Positions 1 to 8,916 are shown, numbered from the stretch's first letter. The stretch is 64,000 nucleotides of DNA from CAVYWD01 sp963772225 (GCA_963772225.1 CAVYWD010000002.1:2790001-2854000); one strand, 5' to 3'. The notes: generated by a model from the letters alone, not told the origin. Made by a program: numbers and translations.

Positions 1-2114
1 ATGCCCTCCTTCGCACCCTGGGGCATCTTGGCCTGCGGGTAGGTTTCGTTGCCCACCGTGAGGTAGTAGAAGACGCTCTCCTGTCGTTGCACCATCCGCT
101 CGAGGCCGTCCTGGACGATGACGGCAATCTCGTAGGCGAAGGCCGGGTCGTAGGCGCGCAGGTTCGGCACCGGCAGCGCGAGCACGTGGCTGTGCCCGTC
201 CTGGTGCTGCAGCCCCTCGCCGGCGAGCGTGGTGCGCCCAGCGGTGCCGCCGACCAGGAACCCGCGGGCTCGGCTGTCGCCCGCAGCCCAGATCAGGTCG
301 CCGATGCGCTGAAATCCAAACATCGAATAAAAGATGAAAAACGGGATAGTGGGGACGCCGTAGTTCGCGTAGGCGGTGCCGGCGGCGAGGAACGAGGACA
401 TGGACCCCGCCTCGGTGATTCCCTCCTCCAGGATTTGCCCCTCGCGGGCCTCGCGGTAGTAGAGGACGCTCGCGGCGTCCACCGGCTCGTAGAGCTGCCC
501 CGGGTGCGAGTAGAGCCCCACCTGCCGGAAGAGCGCCTCCATGCCGAAGGTGCGCGCCTCGTCGGGGACGATAGGCACCAGGTACTTCCCCAGGTCGCGG
601 TGGCGCAAAAGCTTGGTCAGCATGCGCACGAAGGCCATGGTGGTGGACGCCGGGCGCTCGCTGCCTTCGTAGAACTCCTTGAACAGGTCCTCCTCCGGCG
701 GCGGCAGGGGCTTCGCGCGCGCGACTCGCCGCGGGAGCGGCCCGCCCAGCGCGCGGCGGCGGGCGCGCAGGTAGGAGATCTCCGGGCTGTCCTCCGGCGG
801 CCGAAAGAACGGCGCCTCGCCCACCTGCTCGTCGGCGATGGGGATCTCGAAGCGGGCCCTGAAGAAGCGCAGCTCCTCCTCGTCCAGCTTCTTCTGCTGG
901 TGGGTGACGTTGCGCCCTTCGCCCGCCTCGCCCAGGCCGTAGCCCTTGATGGTCCGCGCCAGGATGACCGTCGGCGAGCCCTTGTGCTCCACGGCCGCCC
1001 GGTACGCGGCGTAGACCTTCTCGGGGTCGTGGCCGCCCAGGCGCATCTTCCAGAGCCGGTCGTCGGAGAGGTGGCGCACCAGCGCCGAGAGGCGCGGGTC
1101 GCGGTCGAACAGGTGCGCGCGCAGGTAGGCGCCGCCCTCCACCGCGAAGCGCTGACTCTCGCCGTCGACCACCTGGCCGAGGGCGCGGGTGAGCGCGCCG
1201 TCGCGGTCCGCCGCGAAGAGCGGGTCCCAATCGCTGCCCCAGAGGACCTTGAGGACGTTCCACCCGCTGCCGCGGAAGATGGCCTCCAGCTCCTGGATGA
1301 TGCTGCCGTTGCCGCGCACCGGGCCGTCCAGCCGCTGCAGGTTGCAGTTGACGACGAAGATGAGGTTGTCGAGCTTCTCCCGGCTCGCCAGCGTGATGGC
1401 GCCCAAGGCCTCGGGCTCGTCGGTCTCGCCGTCGCCCAGGAACGCCCAGACCTTGGAGTCGGTATGGCGGCGCAGCCCGCGGTCCTCCAGGTAGCGCATG
1501 AAGCGCGCCTGGTAGATGGCCATCAGCGGCCCCAGACCCATGGAGACGGTGGGGAACTCCCAGAAGTCGGGCATGAGCCACGGGTGCGGGTACGAGGACA
1601 GCCCGCCGCCGGGGTGAAGCTCGCGCCGGAAGTTCTCCAGCTGGCGCTCGGTGAGCCGCCCCTCGAGAAAGGCGCGGGCGTAGATGCCCGGCGAGGCGTG
1701 CCCCTGGATGAGGACGAAGTCGCCGCCGCCCTCGGCGTCGCGGCCGCGGAAGAAGTGGTTGAAGCCCACCTCGTAGAGCGTGGCAGCGGAGGCGAAGGTG
1801 GAGATGTGCCCGCCGATGCCCTCTTCGAGGCGATTGGCGCGCACCACCATGGCCATGGCGTTCCAGCGCACGAGCGACTTGATCCGCCGCTCGATGGCCC
1901 GGTCGCCCGGGTACGGCGGCTGGTGCTCCACGGGGATGGTGTTCACCCCGGGCGTCTGGGAGGTGACCGGCAGCTCGACCCCGCGGCGCTGCGCTTGGAC
2001 TTGCAGCTCCCAGAGGAGCTCGCGGACCCGCGCGGGGCCGCGCCGGTGCAATACCTCCTCCAGCGACTCGAGCCAGTCCGAAGACTCGGCGCGCTCGTGG
2101 GGTTCGAGCTCCAT
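1..2114 (-). CDS. aceE: Pyruvate dehydrogenase E1 component, homodimeric type (partial, 3' end outside window)
   Basis: E1 decarboxylates pyruvate with thiamine diphosphate and passes the acetyl group to the lipoyl domain of E2 in the pyruvate dehydrogenase complex. About 704 residues are visible. The family is usually near 890, so the last fifth lies beyond the left edge. Visible marks are GHASPGIYAR near residue 155, the thiamine-diphosphate motif GDGETDEPE near residue 226 closed by NCNLQRLDG about 30 residues later, and EEGITEAGS in the pyrimidine-binding region. The ATG at 2114 follows a good ribosome site (AGGAGG about 9 bases upstream). The reading frame is open with no frameshift. The partner genes aceF and lpd would lie downstream, outside the window. 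Family assignment is firm. Confidence 0.96.
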   Translation of the reverse strand, partial: MELEPHERAESSDWLESLEEVLHRRGPARVRELLWELQVQAQRRGVELPVTSQTPGVNTIPVEHQPPYPGDRAIERRIKSLVRWNAMAMVVRANRLEEGIGGHISTFASAATLYEVGFNHFFRGRDAEGGGDFVLIQGHASPGIYARAFLEGRLTERQLENFRRELHPGGGLSSYPHPWLMPDFWEFPTVSMGLGPLMAIYQARFMRYLEDRGLRRHTDSKVWAFLGDGETDEPEALGAITLASREKLDNLIFVVNCNLQRLDGPVRGNGSIIQELEAIFRGSGWNVLKVLWGSDWDPLFAADRDGALTRALGQVVDGESQRFAVEGGAYLRAHLFDRDPRLSALVRHLSDDRLWKMRLGGHDPEKVYAAYRAAVEHKGSPTVILARTIKGYGLGEAGEGRNVTHQQKKLDEEELRFFRARFEIPIADEQVGEAPFFRPPEDSPEISYLRARRRALGGPLPRRVARAKPLPPPEEDLFKEFYEGSERPASTTMAFVRMLTKLLRHRDLGKYLVPIVPDEARTFGMEALFRQVGLYSHPGQLYEPVDAASVLYYREAREGQILEEGITEAGSMSSFLAAGTAYANYGVPTIPFFIFYSMFGFQRIGDLIWAAGDSRARGFLVGGTAGRTTLAGEGLQHQDGHSHVLALPVPNLRAYDPAFAYEIAVIVQDGLERMVQRQESVFYYLTVGNETYPQAKMPQGAKEG

Positions 2115-2220
2115 CGCCACGGACTCCTCCTGGCGGGCGCCCGGATGAGGGGGGCACCCGATGGGCCACTCGCGAACTGAAAGGAGGTAACAACAAAAGG
2201 GTCGGCGCGCCCGGTTGATC

Positions 2221-2364
2221 CTCCGAACTCGGCAGAGCCGGAACCGAAGAGAGTTGCCGGGGCTGAAGGCCCCTGGCCCCAGGTCAGGCTTTCCGCGGCG
2301 CCCGCCCTTGGCTTTGCCTGGGGCTTGGGGTCTCAAACCTGAAGTCTTTGCCAATCTGCACAAG
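2221..2364 (-). repeat. Dispersed intergenic repeat, copy 1 of 3 (inverted orientation)
   Basis: Read on the minus strand, this stretch begins CTTGTGCAGATTGGCAAAGA and ends with GGTTCCGGCTCTGCCG. Both ends and several internal blocks match the copy at 16960-17073 with scattered substitutions. The 3' block also matches 34615-34671. It lies in the 382-base gap between aceE and the small gene at 2497, where I see no other gene. The near-palindromic end (CCGGCTNNGCCGG) could form a short hairpin. Confidence 0.6.
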
Positions 2365-2496
2365 GTCTCGCGCCGAAGGGGCTGCGGCTTGGAAGGAGGC
2401 CGTGGGGCTGGCTGCTGTCGGGCGGGGGAGTCGCGAATCTCGACGAGCTTCACGCGACGTGCGCTCGCCGCTCGCGCGTGTCGCGCGAAAGAATCG

Positions 2497-2661
2497 CTAT
2501 TGTTGCGGCGCCAATTCCTCGAAGGGGGCGCCTGCCTCGCCACGGCGGACGCGCTCTTCCCTTTCGAGCTTTCGCTGCTTTCGCTTCTCGGCCTTTTCGC
2601 GCTGCCATTCGAGGCGCGCGAGCTCTTTCTGTCTCTTGAGTGCACCGGGTCCACGGGCCAT
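2497..2661 (-). CDS. Small highly basic helical protein (54 aa)
   Basis: A 54-residue protein missed by length-limited gene finding. The sequence starts MARGPGALKRQKELARLE and continues as an almost uninterrupted run of Lys, Arg, Glu and Gln with the period of a long charged helix, ending ELAPQQ. The ATG has a strong ribosome site (GGGAGGTG, about 6 bases upstream), which argues that it is real. I recall similar short KRQKELAR-type conserved hypotheticals in deltaproteobacteria and myxobacteria; none that I know has a function. It could bind nucleic acid or ribosomes, but that is inference from charge alone. It is transcribed divergently from the HD-domain gene at 2925. Confidence 0.7.
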   Translation of the reverse strand: MARGPGALKRQKELARLEWQREKAEKRKQRKLEREERVRRGEAGAPFEELAPQQ

Positions 2662-2924
2662 TGGAGCACCTCCCTGGTCGCGATTCTTGGATGTTCAAAT
2701 CCACCGGAGCGATTCGGGTGCGCGAATTCGGGTCTCCCGACCCCGGCAAGCGTGGAGCGCCCCCTTTCGACGGGCGCACGATGGTCACGCAGAGCGCCGC
2801 CGCGAAGGCCCCGGAAGCGAGGGGCCTCGTCACGGGTGCTGAGAGGTTGCTCGCCGGCTCGCGCGGCCAAGGCTCGCGCTCGGGAGGGGTACGATGGGCC
2901 CTCTGCGACCGGAGGTTCACTCGG

Positions 2925-3473
2925 ATGACCTGGAACCCAGACCAGTACCAGCGCGCCCTCGCCTTCGCCGCCGCGGCTCACGGCGAGCAAAAGCTCCCGG
3001 ACTCGACCTTGCCTTACGTCGTACACCTCGCGGAGGTGGCCATGGAGGTGATGACGGCCGCCGCCCACGACCCGTCGGTCGACGCCGACCTCGCGGTCGC
3101 CTGCGCCCTGCTGCACGACACCGTCGAGGACGCCGGGGTGAGCCCCGAGGAGCTGGGGCGGCGCTTCGGCGAGCCTGTGGCCCGAGGGGTCCTCGCGCTC
3201 ACCAAGAGCGCCGCGCTCCCCAAGGCCGAGCGCATGGCCGACAGCCTGAGGCGAATTTTGGAGGAGCCGCGCGAGGTGGCGATGGTCAAGCTCGCCAATC
3301 GCATCGCCAACCTGCAGCCGCCCCCGCGCTCCTGGAGCGGCGAGAAGATCGCCGCGTACCGCGAGGAGGCTCGCCGCATTCTCCAGGCGCTCGGCCCCGC
3401 GCACCCGGGCCTCGCCGAAAGGCTGCGCGCGAAGATCGCGACCTACGGCGCAGATTCGAAGTCTCCGGCCTGA
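2925..3473 (+). CDS. Small HD-domain hydrolase, MESH1/SpoT-hydrolase-like (putative (p)ppGpp hydrolase)
   Basis: This 182-residue protein consists almost entirely of an HD metal-dependent phosphohydrolase domain. The YVVHLAEVA segment supplies the first His. LLHDTVEDAG is the HD motif in the form typical of RelA/SpoT hydrolase domains. KLANRIANLQ corresponds to the KLADRLHN segment of SpoT. The length matches stand-alone small alarmone hydrolases (MESH1 type, about 180 residues), and no synthetase or TGS/ACT regulatory domain is attached. The likely reaction is removal of the 3'-pyrophosphate from (p)ppGpp in the cytoplasm. The start is the ATG preceded by GGAGGT about 9 bases upstream. A different nucleotide substrate is possible. 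Confidence 0.8.
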   Translation: MTWNPDQYQRALAFAAAAHGEQKLPDSTLPYVVHLAEVAMEVMTAAAHDPSVDADLAVACALLHDTVEDAGVSPEELGRRFGEPVARGVLALTKSAALPKAERMADSLRRILEEPREVAMVKLANRIANLQPPPRSWSGEKIAAYREEARRILQALGPAHPGLAERLRAKIATYGADSKSPA

Positions 3474-3510
3474 GGCGGATTCAAGAAAGGCCGACCGCGC
3501 TCGGGAGCGA

Positions 3511-4489
3511 TTACTTTCGCTGAAAGCGATCGGCCGCTTCGAGGACCGACCTCGGCCCGTCGCCGTCGAGCCATTTGCGCGCCTTCGAGTCGCCTTTGAG
3601 AAACGCGTCCCAGAACGCGGTGGAGATGGCCTGGATTGCTGGGTGGTGCTTCGGATTGCGAGGCGAGCTCTCCATGGGAAGCTCGCGAATCGGTGAAGAC
3701 GGAATGGTGGGCGCTGTCGAGCACGAGCTCGTAGGCCTGGCCCTCGGGCAGCGCGGGAAAGACGAGCAGACGCGAGGCGGCCGTGACGTTGCGAATGGGC
3801 GCGTCGTCGCGCGTGCCCGTCATCAGCAACCAGGGGATCGTCACGGAAGCGAAGGCCGCGTGGGCGCCGCCGCTCTCCGGCGCGCTCGGGCTCAGGACCA
3901 GGGCCGCCTTGATGCGCTTCTCGGTCAAAGATCTGCCGACTTGCGGGAAAGCTTGGCCGGTCACCGCCTGCGTCGTCACCGCGCCGAAGGAATGGCCCGA
4001 CATCCCCAGGCGCGAGAGGTCGAGCCGGCCGGAGAGGCGGTGCCCCTCGGACGCGTTCCAGGCGGCGAGCTGGTCGATGGCGGCGGTGACGTCTTGCACG
4101 CGAAGGAGAAAGTTCTCGACGGTGGCGGCCTCTCGCAGCGCTTGCATGCGCCCGAAAGCGGGCGCTTGTCTCCAGACCGATTCGTCGCTTCCCGGGTGCT
4201 GGAGAAAGACGGCGACGTAGCCCCGTCGCGCCCAGTGCCGGCCCAGGAAGGCGCTCCCCTCGCGCGACCCGCCCAGGCCGTGGCTGAAGAGCACCACCGC
4301 GGCCGGGGTCTGCGAGGCGGGGAGGTAGACCTTGAGCGGGACCTCTCGATGCCGCGAGGCGTCGAGCGCTGTGCCTTCCCAGACGGCGGGCTCGCCGGGG
4401 TCAACGCGCAGCGGATCGTATGGCGCCTCAGTCGCGCGGCTGGCGTTGGCGAGGAGGAGCGTCAGGAGGAATGCTCGGGAGGCGGCCAT
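3511..4489 (-). CDS. Secreted alpha/beta hydrolase (dienelactone/PAF-acetylhydrolase type), frameshifted near the 3' end
   Basis: Starts with a signal peptide (MAASRAFLLTLLLANASRA). LFSHGLGGSREG is the oxyanion-hole segment, GMSGHSFGA the nucleophile elbow with the catalytic Ser, TGTRDD the acid region and DSAHHSVF the catalytic His. The reading frame breaks just after the His, around 3680-3688. The correct C-terminus (SSPRNPKHHPAIQAIS, then WDAFLKGD, ending at TAA 3511-3513) continues in another frame. The unshifted frame instead runs on into the neighbouring HD gene with a nonsense Arg-rich tail. One indel repairs the gene, so I read it as intact in nature or only recently broken. The substrate is unknown; the family includes lipases and polyester hydrolases. 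Confidence 0.82.
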
Positions 4490-4638
4490 GCCGGCTTCAA
4501 CACGCGTGGGGTGCCTTGCGTTTCAAGCCGCTCCATTAAGACGCAAGGCAGCGGCCGTCTCGAGCCCGAGCGCCCCGCCGAGCGAAGCAGAATTGCCGGC
4601 CTGCTACTCTTCCCCCCACTTTCTCCTTCGAGGCCGCC

Positions 4639-5326
4639 ATGACCAAGATCCGCGACATCGAGCTCGTCGAAGACCGTACCCAGACGTCCCGCTGTGACGA
4701 GGGCTTTCTCCACGTCCGGCGCCTTCGCGCGCGCAATCGTCGGGAGGACGGCACGGCGTCGCCCGAATACCCCATCGACGTCATCGAGCGGCCCACTCAG
4801 GACGCGGTGGCGGTGGTGCTCTTTGCGCGCGGCGGCGCGGGCGTGGAGGTGCTCTTGCGGCGCGGCATCCGGCCGGCGGCCTATTTCCGGCGGAACCACG
4901 AGCCGGCGCTGCCGGAGCCGAGGTATCTGCTCATCGAGGAGCTCGTCGCGGGCGTGCTGGAGCCCGGCGAGCAGGGCCTCGCGGCGCTGCAGGGCCGGGC
5001 CGCGGCGGAGGTCCGCGAGGAGGCCGGCCTGTCGGTGCCGCCCGAGCGGTTCGAGCGGCTCGGCGGGCCTTTCTTCATGCTCCCGGGGATCGCCTCGGAG
5101 AAGATTCACCTGCTCGCCGCCGAAGTGCTGCGCGGGGACGAGGCGGGGCCCTTCGAGGCGCCTGGCCACGGCGACGGCTCTCCCTTGGAGGAGGGCGCAG
5201 AGCTGCTCTGGCGCCCGCTCGCGGCGGCCATCGCCGCGTGCGAGGCCGGGGAGATCGAGGACGCCAAGACGGGAGATCGGCCTGAGGCGGCTTGCCGTCA
5301 GAATCGGCCAGGGCGAGCGCCAGTGA
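4639..5326 (+). CDS. NUDIX hydrolase (ADP-ribose pyrophosphatase-like), frameshifted at the 3' end
   Basis: The Nudix box is recognisable: GVLEPGEQGL, then AAEVREEAGL, the G-x5-E-x7-REUxEE core. Flanking features match sugar-nucleotide pyrophosphatases, including FARGGAGVEVLLRRG before the box and FFMLPGIASEKIHL after it. Members hydrolyse nucleoside diphosphates linked to another group, often ADP-ribose. Around 5268-5273 an extra G in ACGGGAG shifts the frame. The expected ending EIGLRRLAVRIG, finishing at TGA 5324-5326, is in the next frame, while the unshifted frame runs on to 5373. ATG at 4639 is the first good start. It lies just upstream of metY and has no obvious functional tie to it. 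Confidence 0.8.
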
Positions 5327-5369
5327 CCTGGAGCCTGCCTCGCCGCCAGCGCCCCGCCCGGCGGCTCGC

Positions 5370-5394
5370 TTGACTCGCGGGCATCCACTATACT
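5370..5394 (+). promoter_or_regulatory. Possible promoter upstream of metY
   Basis: TTGACT at 5370-5375 and TATACT at 5389-5394 lie about 85-110 bases before the metY start. They stand out as A+T-rich in this very G+C-rich region. The spacing of 13 bases is shorter than the usual 16-18 for a sigma-70 promoter, so the two boxes may not act together. The TATACT box alone is the better evidence. I looked for a SAM riboswitch in the leader and did not recognise one. Confidence 0.3.
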
Positions 5395-5478
5395 AGACAT
5401 TCCGCTACTAGCTCGGACGGCGCAGTCAGCGGTGACGGCGACGGTGCGCGAGCGTCGACCCTTCAGGAGAGCCTCGCC

Positions 5479-6772
5479 ATGCCTGACACGACCCCCCCAG
5501 GAAGCCCGAGACCATCGCCCTTCACGGCGGCCAGGAGCCCGACCCGACCACCGGCGCGCGGGCCGTGCCCATCTATCAGACGACCTCGTACCAGTTCGAG
5601 ACACGGAACACGCCGCGAACCTCTTCGCGCTGAAAGAGTTCGGCAACATCTACACGCGGCTGATGAACCCCACGACGGACGTCCTGGAGAAGCGCATCGC
5701 CGAGCTGGACGGCGGGGTGGGCGCGCTGGGCGTCGCGAGCGGGCAGTCGGCCATCACGCTCTCGCTGCTCAACATCGCCCGCGCCGGCGACGAGATCGTC
5801 TCAGCCGACAACCTCTACGGCGGCACCTATAACCTGTTCCACTACACGTTCCCGAGCTTGGGCATCAAGGTGCACTTCGTGAAGTCGCAGGACCTGGCCG
5901 CCTTCCAGAAAGCCATCACGCCGAAGACCAAGGCGGTGTACGCCGAGTCCATCGGCAACCCGAAGCTCGACGTCGCCGACCTCGAGGCGCTCTCGAAGAT
6001 CGCCCACGGCGCGGGCGTGCCTCTGGTGCTGGACAACACGGTCTCGCCGTACCTCCTCAAGCCCTTCGACCACGGCGTGGACATCGCGGTCTACTCCGCC
6101 ACCAAGTTCATCGGCGGCCACGGGACGTCCATCGGCGGCCTCATCGTCGACTCCGGGAAGTTCGACTGGAAGAACGGCAAGCACCCGCTCATCGCGAGAC
6201 CCCGACCCGAGCTACCACGGCCTCAACTTCGTGGAGGCGCTCAAGCCTTTCGGCAACATCGCCTACATCATCAAGGCGCGGGTGACCCTGCTGCGCGACA
6301 TGGGCCCGGCGCTGTCCCCCTTCAACTCCTTCCTGCTGCTCCAGGGCTTCGAGACCCTGCACGCTGCGCATGCTCCGCCACTCGGAGAACGCCCTCGCCG
6401 CGGCGCGCTGGCTCTGAGCGGCACCCGAAGGTCAGCTGGGTCAACTACCCAGGGCTCGCGTCCAGCAGTCAGAACGCCAAGGCGAAGAAGTATCTGCCCC
6501 GCGGCGCGGGCGCCCTCATCGGCTTCGGCGTGAAGGGCGGCGTGGAGGCGGGGCGGCGCTTCATCAACGCCCTGAAGCTCACCTCGCACCTGGCGAACAT
6601 CGGCGACGCCAAGACCCTGGCCATCCAGCCGGCGACGACGACGCACCAGCAGCTTTCGCCCGAGGAGCAGCTCGCCACCGGCGTCACGCCGGACTTCATC
6701 CGCCTCTCGGTCGGCCTGGAGCACATCGACGATATCGCCGCCGATCTGGATCAAGCCCTCGCGAAGGCGTGA
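5479..6772 (+). pseudogene. metY: O-acetylhomoserine sulfhydrylase (MetY), broken by five apparent indels
   Basis: MetY makes homocysteine from O-acetylhomoserine and sulfide, using pyridoxal phosphate. All parts of the protein are present but spread over three frames: KPETIALHGGQEPDPTTGAR, then DTEHAANLFALKEFGNIYTR, YSATKFIGGHGTS with the PLP lysine, NFVEALKPFGNIAYI, LRMLRHSENALAAARWL and HPKVSWVNYPGL. Frame breaks fall near 5492-5498 (a run of seven C), 5600, 6197, 6363 and 6418. The conserved DTEHAANLFALKEFGNIYTR block identifies MetY rather than MetB. Start ATG 5479 follows AGGAGAG. The gene is 38 bases upstream of metA, which makes its substrate. Five indels in 1.3 kb mean either a dying gene or poor local sequence; I favour the latter because metA is intact. 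Confidence 0.85.
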
Positions 6773-6810
6773 AGGTGCGATTAGAATAGACGGGAGATGG
6801 AGGGGACCAG

Positions 6811-7815
6811 ATGCGGGGGGCGTGGCGCGCCCCCCTTCTTGCGGAGCCGGAGAGCGCCTCGACCGTGACCATCATCCTTCCCCAGTACTACCACGCGCGT
6901 CAGCAGCTCGAGCGGGCCCGGGTGGTCTGCGTGCCGCGCGAGGACGCCGAGCGCCAGGACATTCGCCCCTTGCGCATCGGCATCCTCAACGTGATGCCCA
7001 AGGCCGAGTCCTACGAGTTCAGCCTCCTGATGCCTCTGGGCCGCTCCATCATCCAGATCGAGCCGCTCTGGATTCGCCTGGAGAACCACAAGTACTCGAG
7101 CAGCAACCAGGAGCACATCCGCGAGCTCTACGTCACCTTCGAGGAGGCTGTGCGCAAGCGGCCCCTCGACGGCCTCATCCTCACCGGCGCTCCAGTCGAG
7201 GAGATCCCGTTCGAGGAGGTGAGCTACTGGGGCGAGCTGACGCGCATCCTGAGCTACGCGCGGCGCAATGTGGCGAACACCCTGGGCGTCTGCTGGGGCG
7301 GGCTGGCTTTGGCCAAGATGCTGGACATCGAGAAGACCAACACCGAGAAGAAGGTGTTCGGCGTCTTCCGCAACCGCAACCTCGAGCGCGCGCACCGCAT
7401 CACCGGCGACACCGACGACGAGTTCTTCTGCCCTCACAGCCGGCACTCGGGCATCGAGGACAAGGCGCTCGAGGCGGCCCGTGAAAAGGGACTGGTGCGG
7501 CTCCTGTCCCACGGACCGGACACCGGCTATACCATCTTCGAGAGCGCCGACCAGCGCTACCTCATGCACCTGGGGCACCCGGAGTACGAGCCAGAGCGGC
7601 TCGTCTACGAGTACGAGCGCGACGTGAAGGCCGGGCGCACCGACGTGGAGGCGCCGGCGAACGTCGACCTGAAGGAGCCCAAGAACACCTGGCGCTCGCA
7701 CCGGAACGAGTTCTTCTCTCAGTGGACCAAGTTCATCTACGACACGACGAGCTTCGCGCCCGAGCGCGTCGACTACCGCGCCATGGCCGCGGCGGCGAAG
7801 GGCGGGCCCGCATAG
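6811..7815 (+). CDS. metA: Homoserine O-acyltransferase of the MetA family, predicted acetyl-CoA dependent
   Basis: MetA activates homoserine by O-acylation, the first committed step to methionine. The catalytic Cys lies in GVCWGGLA, and the His and Glu in GHPEYEPERL. LTGAPVEEIPFEEV places Glu where E. coli MetA has Gly111. This Glu is known to mark homoserine acetyltransferases in the MetA fold, so acetyl-CoA is the likely donor, agreeing with MetY next door. ATG 6811 follows GGAGGGG. A GTG at 6865 would put the Cys at residue 143, matching E. coli Cys142, so the shorter start is also plausible. The frame is intact, in contrast to metY. Confidence 0.92.
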   Translation: MRGAWRAPLLAEPESASTVTIILPQYYHARQQLERARVVCVPREDAERQDIRPLRIGILNVMPKAESYEFSLLMPLGRSIIQIEPLWIRLENHKYSSSNQEHIRELYVTFEEAVRKRPLDGLILTGAPVEEIPFEEVSYWGELTRILSYARRNVANTLGVCWGGLALAKMLDIEKTNTEKKVFGVFRNRNLERAHRITGDTDDEFFCPHSRHSGIEDKALEAAREKGLVRLLSHGPDTGYTIFESADQRYLMHLGHPEYEPERLVYEYERDVKAGRTDVEAPANVDLKEPKNTWRSHRNEFFSQWTKFIYDTTSFAPERVDYRAMAAAAKGGPA

Positions 7816-7870
7816 ACCCTGGGAGGAGTCTTTGTGTCCTCGCCTCGGCCGCGGCGCATTGGGAAAAGAC

Positions 7871-8072
7871 GGGTTCGGGTTCGGGTTCGTTCGCGGGGAC
7901 GGGTACGGGCGCGGGGACGAATGACGGGGACCGGGTCACGGAGACGGGCCCGCATTCCGTGCACCGCGCATCCCTTGCCGCATTCCGTGCACGGGCCATC
8001 CCGTGGACCGCGCGCCGTCCCCGTCCGCGTCCCCGTACCCGCGAACGAACCCGACCCCGAACCCGAACCCGG
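7871..8072. repeat. Large imperfect inverted repeat with inner direct repeat, between convergent genes
   Basis: The left arm (7871-7920) is GGGTTCGGGTTCGGGTTCG followed by TTCGCGGGGACGGGTACGGG. The right arm (8016-8072) is nearly its reverse complement, giving arms of about 50 bases. Between them GCATTCCGTGCAC occurs twice, at about 7952 and 7980. It fills the 295-base gap between metA and the converging XRE gene. A bidirectional terminator is possible, although the structure is far larger than needed for that and no T tract follows. Confidence 0.7.
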
Positions 8073-8110
8073 CTTTTGCGCCAGCCGCGCTCTGCCTCCA
8101 CACTCAACCC

Positions 8111-8764
8111 TCAGACCCCGGCTCGCCCATAGGCGATGATGTCGATGCAGCGCGCCTCGTGCGTCGACCGGTTCTCGTAGGTGTGCGCGGCGTCCGCGCG
8201 GAAGAAGAGCGAGTCGCCGGGTACCAGGTCGTGGACCTCCTCGTCCACCGAGACCCGCAGCGCCCCAGTCAGCAGCACCAGCGTCTCGGTGCTTCCGCTC
8301 GAGTGCGCCTCGCTCCGCAGAATGCCCCGCGCCTGAAAGCGCAGCTCGTAGATCTCGATGCCGATGTTGGCGCCGGCCGGCGTGAGGAGCCGGCTCTCCA
8401 TGCGGCCGTCGGTGCTGCGCAGCGGCGCCACGTCGGCCCCGCGCAGGAGGCGGCACCGGGCGTCGGACGCGGCCCCGACCAGCATTTGGAAGGGCACGTC
8501 GAGACCGACGGCGATCTTCCAGATCACCCCGAGCGTGGGGTTGGTGCGTGCGCCCTCGATCTGCGAGAGCGCCGCGCGGCTGACGCCGCTCGCGGACGCC
8601 AGCTGGTCGAGCGAGAGGCGCCGGTCGCGGCGCAGCCGCCGCAGGTTGTCGGCGATGCGCCGCCCGAGCTCCGCCGCGCCCAGATCATCTCCGCCGCCGG
8701 CGGTGGGGCGCGGGGCAGGGGCGTGGGCGTCGGGCGTCGGGGAGCGGTGCTTGGGGGTCGGCAT
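8111..8764 (-). CDS. XRE-family transcriptional regulator with C-terminal cupin sensor domain
   Basis: A 217-residue two-domain regulator. Residues about 35-95 are a helix-turn-helix of the XRE/Cro type (RIADNLRRLRRDRRLSLDQ, then ASGVSRAALSQIE). Residues about 130-215 are a small-molecule-binding cupin (ETLVLLTGALRV, LVPGDSLFFRADAAHTYEN). Regulators of this layout, such as PuuR, bind a metabolite in the cupin and control nearby transport or catabolic genes. ATG 8764 has AGGAGAG about 9 bases upstream; the upstream GTG at 8800 has no such site. A Pro-rich leader precedes the DNA-binding domain. It is divergent from the ABC ATPase gene, which is the most likely target along with itself. Confidence 0.9.
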   Translation of the reverse strand: MPTPKHRSPTPDAHAPAPRPTAGGGDDLGAAELGRRIADNLRRLRRDRRLSLDQLASASGVSRAALSQIEGARTNPTLGVIWKIAVGLDVPFQMLVGAASDARCRLLRGADVAPLRSTDGRMESRLLTPAGANIGIEIYELRFQARGILRSEAHSSGSTETLVLLTGALRVSVDEEVHDLVPGDSLFFRADAAHTYENRSTHEARCIDIIAYGRAGV

Positions 8765-8916
8765 GGCGGCGGTGAGCTCTCCTCGGAGCCTTGGGGGCAC
8801 GGGCTACAGTGTCGGGCGTCAATATAACAGACACGACTCCGGCGCAGCGCCAGAACCGCCGGCGCGTGCGGCAGCGCCCGATCCGTGCCAGTCTCCACCG
8901 CACGAAGGAGGAGCCT
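8765..8916. promoter_or_regulatory. Divergent promoter region with interrupted palindrome GTGTC-N16-GACAC
   Basis: These 152 bases separate the XRE gene (minus) from the ABC ATPase gene (plus). GTGTC at 8809-8813 and GACAC at 8830-8834 flank the only A+T-rich spot, CAATATAAC, which could hold a -10 box on either strand. An operator for the XRE-cupin protein here is an inference from position and symmetry only. Confidence 0.35.

Noticed and set aside
87..2180. Long plus-strand open frame across the first 2 kb
   Set aside because: It is the reverse complement of aceE, which has clear family motifs; long antisense frames are expected at this G+C content.
2180..2188. Perfect ribosome-site sequence AAAGGAGGT on the plus strand
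   Set aside because: No start codon lies at proper spacing; the nearest frame starts with TTG 27 bases later and has no protein-like character.
5327..5478. SAM riboswitch in the metY leader
   Set aside because: I looked for SAM-I and SAM-II type conserved blocks and did not find them.
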